Of a DNA stretch of 64,000 bases, positions 9,141 to 18,596 are shown piece by piece. The notes beneath the pieces were generated by a model, which was not told the DNA's origin, did not search any database, and saw only the letters and a list, made by a program, of their open reading frames with translations. How positions within the stretch are numbered: the first letter of the stretch is position 1; each line of letters starts with the position of its first letter. Position numbers and translations under genes: made by a program. This stretch comes from Candidatus Phosphoribacter hodrii (GTDB lineage Bacteria > Actinomycetota > Actinomycetes > Actinomycetales > Dermatophilaceae). The stretch lies in contig JADJIB010000002.1 of the NCBI GenBank assembly GCA_016707175.1, positions 686,001 to 750,000 of the forward strand. The letters are read 5' to 3'.

Positions 9141-9193
9141 TATGCTCGCCGGACTGGGGTGCCCAGCCAGGCCCCCGGTGGAGCGAAGTGGAG
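9141..9193 (+). promoter_or_regulatory. Candidate moxR promoter with a third MraZ-box-like pair
   Basis: A -10-like TATGCT is at 9141-9146 with no convincing -35 hexamer. Downstream, GTGGAG appears at 9178 and 9188, again ten bases apart. If the -10 is real, the boxes lie just after the transcription start, a typical repressor position. The moxR start codon is at 9252. Confidence 0.4.
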
Positions 9194-9251
9194 GACGGCA
9201 CCGCCCACCCGGCGGGGCCGTCGCTACGGCAGAGCACCCGGAGGAACAACC

Positions 9252-10268
9252 GTGACCGACGCCCGGATCCGACCCGACACCGACCCGACCGCAGCGGGGG
9301 TGGTGCGCACGACCCCTGAAGCCCTGGCGGAGCTCCGCGCCGTGACCTCGCGCATCGCCAGTGCGATGGAGTCGGTCATCGAGGGAAAGCCGGCGGTGGT
9401 CCGCACCGCGATCACCGTCCTGCTCGCCGGCGGTCACCTGCTCATCGAGGACGTCCCCGGCGTCGGCAAGACGATGCTCGCCAAGGCCTTGGCCCGGTCG
9501 ATCGACTGCTCGGTTCGCCGGATCCAGTTCACCCCCGACCTGCTGCCCAGCGACATCACCGGCGTGAGCGTCTTCAACCAGGACCTGCGCGACTTCGAGT
9601 TCCGCCCGGGCGCCATCTTCGCCAACGTCGTCGTGGGCGACGAGATCAACCGGGCCTCCCCCAAGACCCAGTCGGCACTGCTGGAGTGCATGGAGGAGAG
9701 CCAGGTCACGGTCGACGGCACGACCTACTCGCTGCAGCGGCCGTTCATCGTCATGGCGACCCAGAACCCCATCGAGATGGAGGGGACCTACCCGCTGCCC
9801 GAGGCCCAGCGCGACCGGTTCATGGCGCGGATCTCGATGGGTTACCCGTCGACGGCCGCCGAGGTCGAGATGCTCGACCTGCACGGGGGGCGCTCGCCGC
9901 TGGACACCCTCGTCCCAGTCACCGACGCCCAGACGGTCGCCCGGTTGGTCCTCGTCACGCAGGACGTCTACGCCTCTCCCGCCGTCCGGCAATACGTCGT
10001 CGACCTCGCCAACGCGACGCGCACCTCCCCCGCCGTGCGGCTGGGCGCCTCGCCGCGAGCGGCTCTGCACGTCCTGCGGGCCGCGCGCGCCCACGCCGCT
10101 TTGGAGGCTCGCGACCACGTCCTGCCCGACGACGTACAGCGGGTGGCTCCGGCCGTTCTCGGCCACCGACTCATGCTGTCGGGCGAGGCCACGTTGGCCC
10201 ACCGGAGCCCGGCGGAGGTGCTCGCCGAGATCCTCCGGTCGACCCCCGTCCCCATCGGGCGGCGCTGA
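9252..10268 (+). CDS. MoxR family AAA+ ATPase
   Basis: A 338-residue AAA+ ATPase of the MoxR family, chaperone-like proteins thought to mature or activate partner complexes. Walker A is DVPGVGKTML at about residues 67-76 and Walker B is VVVGDEINRASP near 127. The GTG start is preceded by GGAGG at a good distance; the frame is open much further upstream but runs over the mraZ promoter region. It leads a MoxR / DUF58 / transglutaminase operon, a recurrent trio in actinobacteria. The specific client is unknown. Confidence 0.93.
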   Translation: MTDARIRPDTDPTAAGVVRTTPEALAELRAVTSRIASAMESVIEGKPAVVRTAITVLLAGGHLLIEDVPGVGKTMLAKALARSIDCSVRRIQFTPDLLPSDITGVSVFNQDLRDFEFRPGAIFANVVVGDEINRASPKTQSALLECMEESQVTVDGTTYSLQRPFIVMATQNPIEMEGTYPLPEAQRDRFMARISMGYPSTAAEVEMLDLHGGRSPLDTLVPVTDAQTVARLVLVTQDVYASPAVRQYVVDLANATRTSPAVRLGASPRAALHVLRAARAHAALEARDHVLPDDVQRVAPAVLGHRLMLSGEATLAHRSPAEVLAEILRSTPVPIGRR

Positions 10269-10301
10269 CCGCGCGGCGCGGCATACGGCCAGGCGAGGAC
10301 G

Positions 10302-11597
10302 ATGCGACGTTTCGGCGAGGTACTCACCACCCGCGGGCGAGCCTTCTGCTCGGCGGGGATCACCCTCATGGTCTGCGGCTATGTGCTCGGCTTCCGTGAC
10401 CTCACCCGGGTCGGCGTGCTCCTGCTCGGGTTGCCGCTGCTGGCCGGTCTGCTCGCCCGTCGCCGCCCGCCGGGGTTGGTCGTCACCAGGACCTCCGACC
10501 CCGTGCAGATCAGCGCGGGCGAGGCCACCACGGTGACCACGACGGTCGCCAACGGCGGTCACCGGTCAACCCCGCTCATGCTCGCCGAGGAACAACTCGA
10601 CCACGTCCTCGGGGAACGACCGCGGGTGCTGCTCGGCTCGCTCGGCGCGGGCGAACGCCGCGCTCTCACGTATGCCGTCCGCCCACCACTGCGCGGCCGT
10701 CACCTGCTCGGGCCGCTCACCGTGCAACTGCGCGACCCGTTCGGGCTCAGCCAGCGATTCGTCGAGGCCGGCGAGCCGACCGAGGTCCTCGTCCTGCCCC
10801 GCGTCTACCCGCTCGGCGGCAATCGACCGCCGGGCACGGGGGTGGGCGCCGAGGGTGAGATTCCGTTCATGGTGGCGTTGCACGGCGAGGACGACCAGTC
10901 GATCCGCGAATACCGCGACGGCGACGACCTGCGGCGCATCCATTGGCCGGCCACTGCGCGCACGGGCGAACTCATGGTGCGCCAGGAGGATCGACCGGCC
11001 AGGCGCCGCGCCATCGTCCTGCTCGACCCGCGGGTCGACGCCCACGCCGGGGTCGGCGTCGGCAGTTCCTTCGAGTGGGCGGTGAGTGCCGCCGCCTCGA
11101 TGGTGGTGCACCTGTCCGGCCTCGGGTATGCCGTCCACCTCCTCACCCCCGAGACGGTCGGGGACGGGCCCGATGCGCTCCCGATCGACCCGGCGCAGGC
11201 GTTGGCCGTCCTCGCGGTCGCCGAGCCGGACAGCGGGCTGGCGTTGGCCCGACTCACCCGGGCCGCGCTCGGACTGCTCTCCGGAGGTGGGCTGCTCGTC
11301 GCCGTCCTCGCCGCCCACGACGAGTCGGCGTTGCGGTCGGTGGCCACGCTGCGCCATCCCGGAGCGACCGCCCTCGGCATGGTCCTCGACACCGGATCGT
11401 TCGCCGGTCGCCCGGCAGGAGGCGGCGCCAACGCGGGAGGCGGTGCGGTCGCCCCGGAGGCCGCGCGTGCCGTCGATCTGTTGCGCGGGGCCGGCTGGCG
11501 GGCCACCACGGTGACCCGCGACGACTCGGTGGAGCACGCGTGGAGCCAGGTCGGCTCCCGACGCGATGCCCAAGTGGCCTTGGGGGCGAGCCGATGA
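10302..11597 (+). CDS. DUF58 domain-containing membrane protein
   Basis: A 431-residue protein with two hydrophobic segments in the first 55 residues (AGITLMVCGYVLGF and VGVLLLGLPLLAGLLA), a beta-rich extracytoplasmic-like middle, and the DUF58 core. The diagnostic motif is REYRDGDDLRRIHW near residue 202. DUF58 proteins are vWA-related and pair with MoxR ATPases. The stop overlaps the next start (ATGA), so the two are translationally coupled. The cellular role is not established. Confidence 0.9.
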   Translation: MRRFGEVLTTRGRAFCSAGITLMVCGYVLGFRDLTRVGVLLLGLPLLAGLLARRRPPGLVVTRTSDPVQISAGEATTVTTTVANGGHRSTPLMLAEEQLDHVLGERPRVLLGSLGAGERRALTYAVRPPLRGRHLLGPLTVQLRDPFGLSQRFVEAGEPTEVLVLPRVYPLGGNRPPGTGVGAEGEIPFMVALHGEDDQSIREYRDGDDLRRIHWPATARTGELMVRQEDRPARRRAIVLLDPRVDAHAGVGVGSSFEWAVSAAASMVVHLSGLGYAVHLLTPETVGDGPDALPIDPAQALAVLAVAEPDSGLALARLTRAALGLLSGGGLLVAVLAAHDESALRSVATLRHPGATALGMVLDTGSFAGRPAGGGANAGGGAVAPEAARAVDLLRGAGWRATTVTRDDSVEHAWSQVGSRRDAQVALGASR

Positions 11598-13945
11598 CCC
11601 GCCGTGGCGCGAACCCGGCCCTCGCGGCCCTCGCCAGCCTCGCGGCGCTGCTGGGGCTGACCACCCTGGTGGTGACCCAGACCTGGTATGCCCGGACCAT
11701 CTGGTTCGTCTTCGTGGCGGTCGGGATCGGCGCGTTGATCCGACGGTTCGTCTCCCGGTCCGGGTGGCTCATCGTGCCCGCACAGGTGCTGGGCGTGCTG
11801 CTCATGGCGACCTGGCAGTATGCCGGTTCGACGACGTGGTGGGGCGTGCCCACCTGGTCGACCGTGGGGCGGTTCACCGAGTTGTTCACGCTGTTCGGCA
11901 CCACGGTCGCCGAGTCCTCGGCTCCCCTCCTGGCCAACGTCGGCGTCGAGGTCACCCTGGCCCTCATTGGAGCGGGCCTGGCCATCCTCGTCGATGCCCT
12001 CGCCGTCACCCGGGCGGCGCCGGCGGCGGCCGGGCTGCCCCTGCTCACCGCGTTCCTCGCCGCCGCCGCCAACAGCGGCTCGGCGTTGCCCCCGGCCTAC
12101 TTCATCATTGCTGCGCTCGCCTGGCTGTTGATGTTGGGTCGCCAGGCCCAGGTGGGGATGCGCGGGTGGGCCTCGGCGGCGGCGCGCCCTATGGCCCCCA
12201 TCTCTGGCGCTGCGCTCGACTCCGCGCCAGAGCTTCGCTTCGGAACGATCGCCCGGCGGCTCGGCGCGGTCGGGCTGGTGGCGGCGATCGCCCTTCCCGC
12301 GGTGCTCCCACACCTTCCCCCTCGGTACCTCTTGGACGGGCTGGCCCGCAGCGCCGACGGCGCAGGCCGCGGTGTCGGCAAGGTCGGGTTCAACTCCACC
12401 CTCGACGTCGGGTTGAGCCTCACCTCCGGGGGCACGGGCACGATCCTCACCTACCGCACCAATGCTCCGGCAGCGGCGCCCCTGCGAGTGTTGGCGGCCA
12501 CGGCATACGACGGCACCAACTGGAGCCGCCCGGCGCCCACCCTCGGTCGCAGTGCCCGGTTGGACCTCGCCGACACGGTGGTCCGATCCGAACGCACGAT
12601 CGTCGTGGAGAGCAACGCCCTGGACCCGCCATCGTTGGCCACCCCGCAGCCGATCCTGTCGGCCGACCTCAGCGGCGTCTCGTGGCAGGTCGATGTCGCG
12701 ACCTCCGACGTCTCCGTGCAGACCCGCCCGAACGCCTACTCGACCACCTACCTCGAGCCGGTGCTCACGGCCGACCTCCTGCGCGAGGGGATCGACGGCA
12801 GACCGGGGCCTGACCGCCTCCCCGCCAACCGGACGATGTCCGCCGCGCTCGCGGTCGATCCGCGCTCGGAGGCCGCCATCCGCGCGCTGACGACGACCGT
12901 CACGGCAGGGGCCGCCACTCCCTACGACGAAGCCGTGGCCATCCAGGAGTGGCTGCGGTCCAAGGGCGGTTTCACCTACTCGCTGACGCTCCCGGAGGCT
13001 CCGCTGGTCAGCGGGGTCGTGGGCGACCCGATCTCCGCGTTCCTGCAGACCAAGACGGGCTATTGCGTGCAGTTCACCTCGGCCATGGTGATGATGTCGC
13101 GGGCCGCGGGGATCCCGGCCCGCGTGGCCATCGGCTTCCTCCCCGGCAGCCAGGACGGCGGCCTCTGGACGGTCACGGCCGGTGACGCCCACTCCTGGCC
13201 GGAGCTGTACTTCCCCGGGGCCGGCTGGGTGCGGTTCGAGCCGACGCCGAGCGTGCGGACCGGGACGGCGCCGTCGTGGACGGTTCCCCCGGTGACGCCC
13301 ACCCCCCTCGCGACCTCGACGGCCCGATCCACCGAGGACCCGCTCGATCGACCCGACCGGGATGCGCCGGATGACGCGGACGACACGACCACCGCGCGGA
13401 CCGAGTTGGACCTCCCGATCCTCGACCGCGTGCTCTCGTGGGTCGCGCAGATCCCCCACCTCTTCCTGCTCGTCGTCGGCCTGGTCGTCGTCGCAACGCT
13501 TGTGCTGCCGGTGACGGCGGCGCTGCTGCGCCGGGTCCGCTCCCGGCGCGGCGGCCCTCCGAACGAGGTCATCGAGGCGCACTGGGAGCTGTTCACCAGC
13601 GAGCTGCACGACCTCGGGATCACGACACCCGCTGGTGGAACGCTGCGCGACAGCCAGGCCCACGTGGCGCGGGCCGGCTACCTCGGCGAGCCCGCTCGGC
13701 AGTCCCTCGCCACAGTCGTCGACACCGTCGAGTTGGCCCGCTACGCCCGGCCCGGCACCTCCCTGACCGTCGACCTCGAGCCGTTGACCCGCAGCGTCAT
13801 CTCCGACGTGGCGCGCACCCGCTCCTGGCGCCACCGTGCCCGCGCGCTCATGCTGCCTGGCGATGCCCGCCGCTGGTGGGGCTGGGCCGGAATGTCCCTG
13901 CGGTCCGCCCCGCGGGCGGTTCGCGAGCGGATCCGCCGACGCTGA
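11594..13945 (+). CDS. Transglutaminase-like membrane protein (DUF3488/TgpA type)
   Basis: A 783-residue membrane protein. Residues 1-260 carry about six hydrophobic segments (DUF3488-like), followed by a large extracytoplasmic part with a transglutaminase-like core. The catalytic cysteine is in KTGYCVQFTSAM near residue 490 and the histidine in GDAHSWPELYF near 533. Then come a Thr/Asp/Pro-rich linker, a further membrane helix (HLFLLVVGLVVVATLVLPV) and a cytoplasmic DUF4129-like tail. TgpA-type proteins work with MoxR/DUF58 partners, and the ATGA overlap with the DUF58 gene supports a complex. The substrate is unknown. The ATG is chosen because the longer open frame lies wholly inside the DUF58 gene. 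Confidence 0.9.
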   Translation: MTRRGANPALAALASLAALLGLTTLVVTQTWYARTIWFVFVAVGIGALIRRFVSRSGWLIVPAQVLGVLLMATWQYAGSTTWWGVPTWSTVGRFTELFTLFGTTVAESSAPLLANVGVEVTLALIGAGLAILVDALAVTRAAPAAAGLPLLTAFLAAAANSGSALPPAYFIIAALAWLLMLGRQAQVGMRGWASAAARPMAPISGAALDSAPELRFGTIARRLGAVGLVAAIALPAVLPHLPPRYLLDGLARSADGAGRGVGKVGFNSTLDVGLSLTSGGTGTILTYRTNAPAAAPLRVLAATAYDGTNWSRPAPTLGRSARLDLADTVVRSERTIVVESNALDPPSLATPQPILSADLSGVSWQVDVATSDVSVQTRPNAYSTTYLEPVLTADLLREGIDGRPGPDRLPANRTMSAALAVDPRSEAAIRALTTTVTAGAATPYDEAVAIQEWLRSKGGFTYSLTLPEAPLVSGVVGDPISAFLQTKTGYCVQFTSAMVMMSRAAGIPARVAIGFLPGSQDGGLWTVTAGDAHSWPELYFPGAGWVRFEPTPSVRTGTAPSWTVPPVTPTPLATSTARSTEDPLDRPDRDAPDDADDTTTARTELDLPILDRVLSWVAQIPHLFLLVVGLVVVATLVLPVTAALLRRVRSRRGGPPNEVIEAHWELFTSELHDLGITTPAGGTLRDSQAHVARAGYLGEPARQSLATVVDTVELARYARPGTSLTVDLEPLTRSVISDVARTRSWRHRARALMLPGDARRWWGWAGMSLRSAPRAVRERIRRR

Positions 13946-13947
13946 CC

Positions 13948-13993
13948 CGCGGGAGGGCGGCATACCCGATGGTCGGTATGCCGCCCTCCCGCG
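13948..13993. terminator. Hairpin made of an inverted GGCATACC pair
   Basis: Perfect 19-base arms, 13948-13966 and 13975-13993, around an eight-base loop. The arms read CGCGGGAGGGCGGCATACC and its complement. It lies directly after the transglutaminase gene and before the amidohydrolase. There is no T-run, so termination is inferred from position and stem strength. The same hairpin recurs at 15954, 31139 and 34416. Confidence 0.7.
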
Positions 13994-14062
13994 CGGCGCG
14001 CTCGACGCAGCGGTCACTGGGGGTTCCTCGGAGATGCCAGGACGGGTCTTCCCTGCCGGTGG

Positions 14063-15931
14063 ATGATTGTTGCCATGAGCGATGTGCGAGTAATGCGTGC
14101 TCGGCGGTTCCGCACGATGGAGCCGGGATTCCCCACAGCGCAGGCGGTAGCGGTCCGTGGCGACCGAATTGTCGCGGTGGGTTCGTTCGAGACGGTCGTG
14201 GCGGCTCTCGGCGACGTGCCCTTCGAGGTCGATGACACCCTGAGCGAGTACGTCGTCCTGCCAGGTCTCATCGACCAACATCTCCACCCCCTGCTCGGAG
14301 CGGCCACCCTCTCGATGACCGTCATCTCCACGGAGGACTGGGTGTTGCCGGACCACACGGCACCCGCAGCGCACACGCCCGAGGAATACCTCGCTCGGTT
14401 GAGAGCGGCCGAACAAGCGCTGCCGGAGGGCGACCCGGACGGGTGGTTGCTCACCTGGGGCTACCACCCGTTGTGGCATGGCCCGCTGGACCGGGCAGTG
14501 CTCGACGAGGTGAGCGCGACGCGCCCGATCGCCGTGTGGCACCGCTCGTGTCACGAGATCTACCTGAATTCAGCGGCCACCCACCGCGCGGGAGTCACCG
14601 CCGAGTGGCTCGCCACCCAGTCTGGGCATGGCACGGCTCAGGTCGACATCGATGCGGGCCACTCGTGGGAGGCCGGGTTCATGGAACTCGTCATCACCCG
14701 GGTGGCCCCGATGTTGTTGGGACGCGACCGGTTGGCGGTCGGGCTGCGCCAGATGGTCGCCTACCTGCACCAACACGGGGTGACGGCGATCAACGAGCCC
14801 GGGATCATGTGGGAGATCGAGCCGTTCGACCTCTACCAGCAGATCCTCGGCTCCGACGAGACGCCGTTCACCTCCACCTTCCTCGTGGACGGGCGGGCCC
14901 AGGCGGCCGCTGGGTTGGACCCGAGCGCGGTCGTTGAGGATGCGCTCACCCAGATCGCTCGCGCACCGTCTGGCAAGGTGCGCCTGCTTGATCGCCAGGT
15001 CAAGTTCTACGCCGACGGGGCGATCATCTCGCAGCGCATGCAGATGACCGAGCCCTATCTGGATGATGAGGGCCGGCCCGATCCCGACCACCTTGGCGAG
15101 TGGATCATGGAGCCGGAGGCGCTGGAGCGCTACTTCCGCACCTATTGGGATGCCGGTTGGCAGGTGCACACCCACGTGACCGGGGATCTCGGGTTGCAGG
15201 TGCTGCTGGACGTGATCCAGCGGTGCATGATCGCCACCCCGCGCAGTGATCACCGCACCACGATCGTCCACTTCGCCAATTCCACCGAGGAGCAAGTCGA
15301 GCGCATTGCCCGCCTCGGCTGCATCGTCTCGTCCAACCCGTACTACCCGGTGGGGTTCGCCGACCGCTACGCCGCACATGGCCTCGGTCCCGAGCGTGCC
15401 GACGCCATGACCCGTAACCAGTCGGTCGTCGCCCAGCACGTCCCCCTGTCCCTGCACTCCGACCTGCCGATGGCACCGGCCGAACCCCTCTTCCTCGCGT
15501 GGTGTGCAGCCACCCGTCGCACTGAGTCCGGCCGGGTCGCCGCACCCGAGCAGCGAGTCAGCCTCGACGACGCGCTGCGCGCGGTGACGATCGGCGCCGC
15601 CCAGTCCTGGCGGATGGAGCACGAGCTCGGCAGCATCGCACCGGGGAAGGTGGCCACCTTCACGGTGCTGGGCGCCGACCCCTACGACCTCGACCCGGAA
15701 CGCCTGCGTGACATCCCGGTCATCGGCACCGTCTACCAGGGTCGGTGGTTCCCGGTCCCGCAACAGAACCGCCGCGATGTCGTGGGCCATGCCCCCGCCA
15801 TGATCGCCTTGCCGGGAGGGAGCGCCCTGCAGACCGGTGCCGGCGTCGCCCACCTGGACTCGGGCTGCACCTGTGAGGTCGCGGGCGCGATCGCCGCGGC
15901 CTGCGCGACTGCCTGGGCATCTGTCGGCTGA
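14063..15931 (+). CDS. Amidohydrolase family protein (amidohydrolase 3 / YtcJ-like)
   Basis: A 622-residue metal-dependent hydrolase of the amidohydrolase 3 group. Visible signatures are the metal-ligand motif DQHLHP near residue 73, KFYADGAIISQRMQMTEPYLD near 315, a histidine-rich HTHVTGDLG near 370, LHSDLP near 470, and the usual C-terminal GSIAPGKVATFTVLGADPYD. The substrate cannot be read from the sequence; relatives hydrolyse N-acyl or formamide compounds. Two in-frame ATGs, at 14063 and 14075, are possible starts, and neither has a strong ribosome site. The gene stands alone between two motif hairpins. Confidence 0.85.
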   Translation: MIVAMSDVRVMRARRFRTMEPGFPTAQAVAVRGDRIVAVGSFETVVAALGDVPFEVDDTLSEYVVLPGLIDQHLHPLLGAATLSMTVISTEDWVLPDHTAPAAHTPEEYLARLRAAEQALPEGDPDGWLLTWGYHPLWHGPLDRAVLDEVSATRPIAVWHRSCHEIYLNSAATHRAGVTAEWLATQSGHGTAQVDIDAGHSWEAGFMELVITRVAPMLLGRDRLAVGLRQMVAYLHQHGVTAINEPGIMWEIEPFDLYQQILGSDETPFTSTFLVDGRAQAAAGLDPSAVVEDALTQIARAPSGKVRLLDRQVKFYADGAIISQRMQMTEPYLDDEGRPDPDHLGEWIMEPEALERYFRTYWDAGWQVHTHVTGDLGLQVLLDVIQRCMIATPRSDHRTTIVHFANSTEEQVERIARLGCIVSSNPYYPVGFADRYAAHGLGPERADAMTRNQSVVAQHVPLSLHSDLPMAPAEPLFLAWCAATRRTESGRVAAPEQRVSLDDALRAVTIGAAQSWRMEHELGSIAPGKVATFTVLGADPYDLDPERLRDIPVIGTVYQGRWFPVPQQNRRDVVGHAPAMIALPGGSALQTGAGVAHLDSGCTCEVAGAIAAACATAWASVG

Positions 15932-15953
15932 CCGGCGCCGTCGCCCGAGACGG

Positions 15954-15995
15954 CGGGAGGGCGACATACCAAGATCTCGGTATGCCGCCCTCCCG
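15954..15995. terminator. Hairpin between convergent amidohydrolase and sigma factor genes
   Basis: Arms of 17 bases, 15954-15970 and 15979-15995, with one mismatch (left arm has GACATACC where the consensus has GGCATACC). The loop is eight bases. It is nearly identical to the 13948 hairpin and lies where both flanking genes end, so it could serve both. Confidence 0.7.
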
Positions 15996-16022
15996 GACAC
16001 CGCGCGTCGCGCGCGGTCCGTG

Positions 16023-17921
16023 TCAGTCCAGGTAGTCGCGCAGGACCTGTGACCGCGACGGGTGACGCAGCTTGCTCATCGTCTTGGACTCGATCTGGCG
16101 GATCCGCTCGCGGGTCACGCCGTAGACCTTGCCGATCTCGTCGAGGGTCTTGGGCTGGCCGTCGGTGAGCCCGAAGCGCATCGACACCACGCCGGCCTCG
16201 CGCTCGGAGAGCGTGTCGAGCACCGAGTGCAGTTGCTCCTGCAGCAGGGTGAACGAGACGGCCTCGGCCGGGACGACGGCCTCGGAGTCCTCGATGAGGT
16301 CACCGAACTCGCTGTCACCGTCCTCACCGAGCGGCGTGTGCAGCGAGATGGGCTCGCGGCCGTACTTCTGGACCTCGACGACCTTCTCGGGCGTCATGTC
16401 CAGCTCGCGGGCCAGCTCCTCCGGCGTGGGCTCGCGGCCCAGGTCCTGGAGCATCTGGCGCTGCACGCGGGCCAACTTGTTGATGACCTCGACCATGTGG
16501 ACGGGGATACGGATCGTGCGGGCCTGGTCGGCCATCGCCCGGGTGATGGCCTGCCGGATCCACCACGTGGCGTAGGTCGAGAACTTGTAGCCCTTGGTGT
16601 AGTCGAACTTCTCGACCGCACGGATCAGGCCGAGGTTGCCCTCCTGGATGAGGTCGAGGAAGAGCATGCCGCGGCCGGTGTAGCGCTTGGCCAGGCTGAC
16701 AACCAGACGCAGGTTGGCCTCGAGGAGGTGGTTCTTGGCCTTCTTGCCGTCCTGGGCGATCCACCAGAGCTCGCGCTTGAGCTTCATGTCGAGCTTCTCG
16801 CCCGAGTTGAGCTTCTCCTCGGCGAACAGGCCGGCCTCGATGCGCTTGGCGAGCTCGACCTCCTGCTCGGCGTTAAGGAGGGCGACCTTGCCGATCTGCT
16901 TGAGGTAGTCCTTGACCGGGTCGGCGGTGGCGCCGGCGGTGACGACCTGCTGGGCGGGAGCGTCCTCCTCGTCGTCGTCACGAATGACGAATCCGGCGTC
17001 CTCGGACTCCTCCTCGGCGGGCTTCTTGGGGGTCTCCTCGTCGCCGTCCTCGGTCTCGGTGTCGGCCTCGGCCTCATCGGCGTCGACCTCGACGACCTCA
17101 ACCAACTCGACCTCGTCGACGGCCGCCTCGTCGGCGACGATGATCTCGTCCCCGTCGATGGCCTCGATGTCCTCGCCCTCGGGGGCATCCGTCGCAGCGC
17201 GCGCGCCGCCCTTGGGCGCGGCGGGGCTTGCTGCGCGCGAGGCGCGCTTACGGGTCGCAGGGGCCGCAGCGGCCTCGCCCGTGCCAGCCTCAGCAGCCAC
17301 GGAGGCCGCGGCTGCCGCTGCCTTGGTCGGGCGGGTCCGGGCCGACGCCTTGACCGGCGCTGCGCCAGCCCCATTCGCCGCAGCGGCGTCTCCAGCGGTC
17401 GCCGCTGCCGCCTTGGCTGCGCTCGCCCTCGGCGCGGCCGTCTTGGTGGCGGCCTTGACGGCACCGGTCGCCGCCACCGGGGCAGCAGCGGTCTTTGCTG
17501 CGGCACCCTTGGCGGCTGCCGTGGTCTTGGTCGCCGTCGGTGCCTTCGCCGCAGCGGTCGGCTCCGCAGTCTTTGCCGGTGCGGCCTTCTTGGCAGCGGT
17601 CTTGGTCGGTGCCGACGAGGCAGCAGACGCCTCGCTGTGCGCAGAGACGGTCGACACGGTCCGCTTCGCGGTGGCAGCGACGGCGCGGGTCGGCGCATCG
17701 ATGGACACGGTGATCCCGTGCTCTTCGATCGCTCGCAGCACGGCCTTCATCCGACGGGGCGGCACCTGTGCGGCCTCCAGTGCTTCACGGACATCCGCGC
17801 CAGTCACGCTACCCATGGTGGACCCCCGAGCGATCAGCTTCTGCAGTTGCGGATGTGAGAACTCCGTCGGCAGAGCGCGATCGGCGCCCCGGGAACTGGA
17901 GGAGACGTGCGACACGGGCAC
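16023..17921 (-). CDS. rpoD: RNA polymerase principal sigma factor (RpoD/SigA/HrdB type)
   Basis: A 632-residue primary sigma factor. Conserved regions occupy the C-terminal half: region 1.2 (DPVKDYLKQIGKVALL) near residue 333, region 2 with FSTYATWWIRQAITRAM near 450, region 3, and region 4.2 ending TRERIRQIESKTMSKLRHPS. The N-terminal region 1.1-like segment is followed by about 170 residues rich in Ala, Lys, Pro and Thr, then an acidic stretch (residues 235-320), as in other actinobacterial HrdB proteins. The GTG start has an AAAGG ribosome site. A TATAAT box lies about 150 bases upstream. Confidence 0.96.
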   Translation of the reverse strand: MPVSHVSSSSRGADRALPTEFSHPQLQKLIARGSTMGSVTGADVREALEAAQVPPRRMKAVLRAIEEHGITVSIDAPTRAVAATAKRTVSTVSAHSEASAASSAPTKTAAKKAAPAKTAEPTAAAKAPTATKTTAAAKGAAAKTAAAPVAATGAVKAATKTAAPRASAAKAAAATAGDAAAANGAGAAPVKASARTRPTKAAAAAASVAAEAGTGEAAAAPATRKRASRAASPAAPKGGARAATDAPEGEDIEAIDGDEIIVADEAAVDEVELVEVVEVDADEAEADTETEDGDEETPKKPAEEESEDAGFVIRDDDEEDAPAQQVVTAGATADPVKDYLKQIGKVALLNAEQEVELAKRIEAGLFAEEKLNSGEKLDMKLKRELWWIAQDGKKAKNHLLEANLRLVVSLAKRYTGRGMLFLDLIQEGNLGLIRAVEKFDYTKGYKFSTYATWWIRQAITRAMADQARTIRIPVHMVEVINKLARVQRQMLQDLGREPTPEELARELDMTPEKVVEVQKYGREPISLHTPLGEDGDSEFGDLIEDSEAVVPAEAVSFTLLQEQLHSVLDTLSEREAGVVSMRFGLTDGQPKTLDEIGKVYGVTRERIRQIESKTMSKLRHPSRSQVLRDYLD

Positions 17922-18068
17922 CGACTACCTTTCGCCATGCGAGCGCACACCGACCTCCCCGGGACGGCATACGGCGGGACGGAGTGAGCTGAGTGGGAGG
18001 GGGCGCGGCGGAGCGGGGAACCCTTGGGAGGCAGTGTCGCCCGAGGCCGCGTAGCCCCGATACTCGAC

Positions 18069-18074
18069 ATTATA
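18069..18074 (-). promoter_or_regulatory. Perfect TATAAT -10 box upstream of the sigma factor gene
   Basis: TATAAT reads on the minus strand at 18074-18069, inside one of the few AT-rich patches of the region. No good -35 is seen at 17 bases. It would start a leader of about 140 bases before the rpoD GTG. A consensus -10 is rare in DNA this GC-rich. Confidence 0.6.
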
Positions 18075-18086
18075 AAACGCGGGCGT

Positions 18087-18115
18087 CCCTCGACGTTAAC
18101 CGCGTCCGTCGAGGG
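18087..18115 (-). terminator. Hairpin after the universal stress protein gene
   Basis: Nine-base perfect arms, CCCTCGACG (18087-18095) and its complement (18107-18115), followed on the minus strand by a short run of four Ts at the edge of the rpoD -10 box. It could end the usp transcript just before the rpoD promoter. Confidence 0.5.
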
Positions 18116-18146
18116 CCCCGCTTCTCACCGTCTGTCGCCCCGAATG

Positions 18147-18554
18147 TCAGTCCTCGCGCGAGGCCTTGACGGCCAGCACAGGGCAGGTGGCGTCGAGCAG
18201 AATCCGCTGCGCGTTCGACCCGAGGATGAGCTTGCCGACGGGGGTGCGCCGACGAAGGCCGATGACGATGAACTCGGCGTTCTCCTCCTCGGCGACGGCG
18301 ATGAGGTCTTCGGCAGGCTCGTTTCCGCGAACCAACTGACGAACCTCGTTCTGAAGCCCGAGATCGGTCAGCTTCTTCTGGATGGTTTCGAGCTCTGCCT
18401 CGAACTTCGCGGCCTCATCAGCGTCGAAGTCCTTGCCACCCCGCTGGGAGTTGATGACGATCAGGCGGGTATGACGCAGTTCGCACTCCTCGGCCGCGCG
18501 ACGGAGGGCAGCTCGCCCCTCTTTGGTCGCAACGTATCCGACAACGACGGCCAC
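18147..18554 (-). CDS. Universal stress protein (UspA family)
   Basis: A 135-residue single-domain UspA protein. It begins with the usual VVVGYVATKEG strand and ends with the nucleotide-binding motif G-x2-G-x9-G-S in the GLRRRTPVGKLILGSNAQR segment (residues 100-118), so it is likely an ATP-binding Usp. The GTG start has a strong AAGGAGG ribosome site at six bases. It lies downstream of metX with a 42-base gap in the same direction and may be partly co-transcribed. The cellular partner is unknown. Confidence 0.92.
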   Translation of the reverse strand: MAVVVGYVATKEGRAALRRAAEECELRHTRLIVINSQRGGKDFDADEAAKFEAELETIQKKLTDLGLQNEVRQLVRGNEPAEDLIAVAEEENAEFIVIGLRRRTPVGKLILGSNAQRILLDATCPVLAVKASRED

Positions 18555-18596
18555 CGTAACCTCCTTGTTGACGCCGGGCGCGTCCTGAGTGCGACG

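Noticed and set aside
10805..14554. Very long open frame opposite the DUF58/transglutaminase/amidohydrolase genes
   Set aside because: It is a GC-driven antisense shadow with no recognisable domain and spans three well-supported genes.
16062..18054. Plus-strand open frames opposite the sigma factor gene
   Set aside because: Long Val/Leu/Gly- and Ala-rich translations arise from the complement of the Ala/Lys-rich sigma gene.
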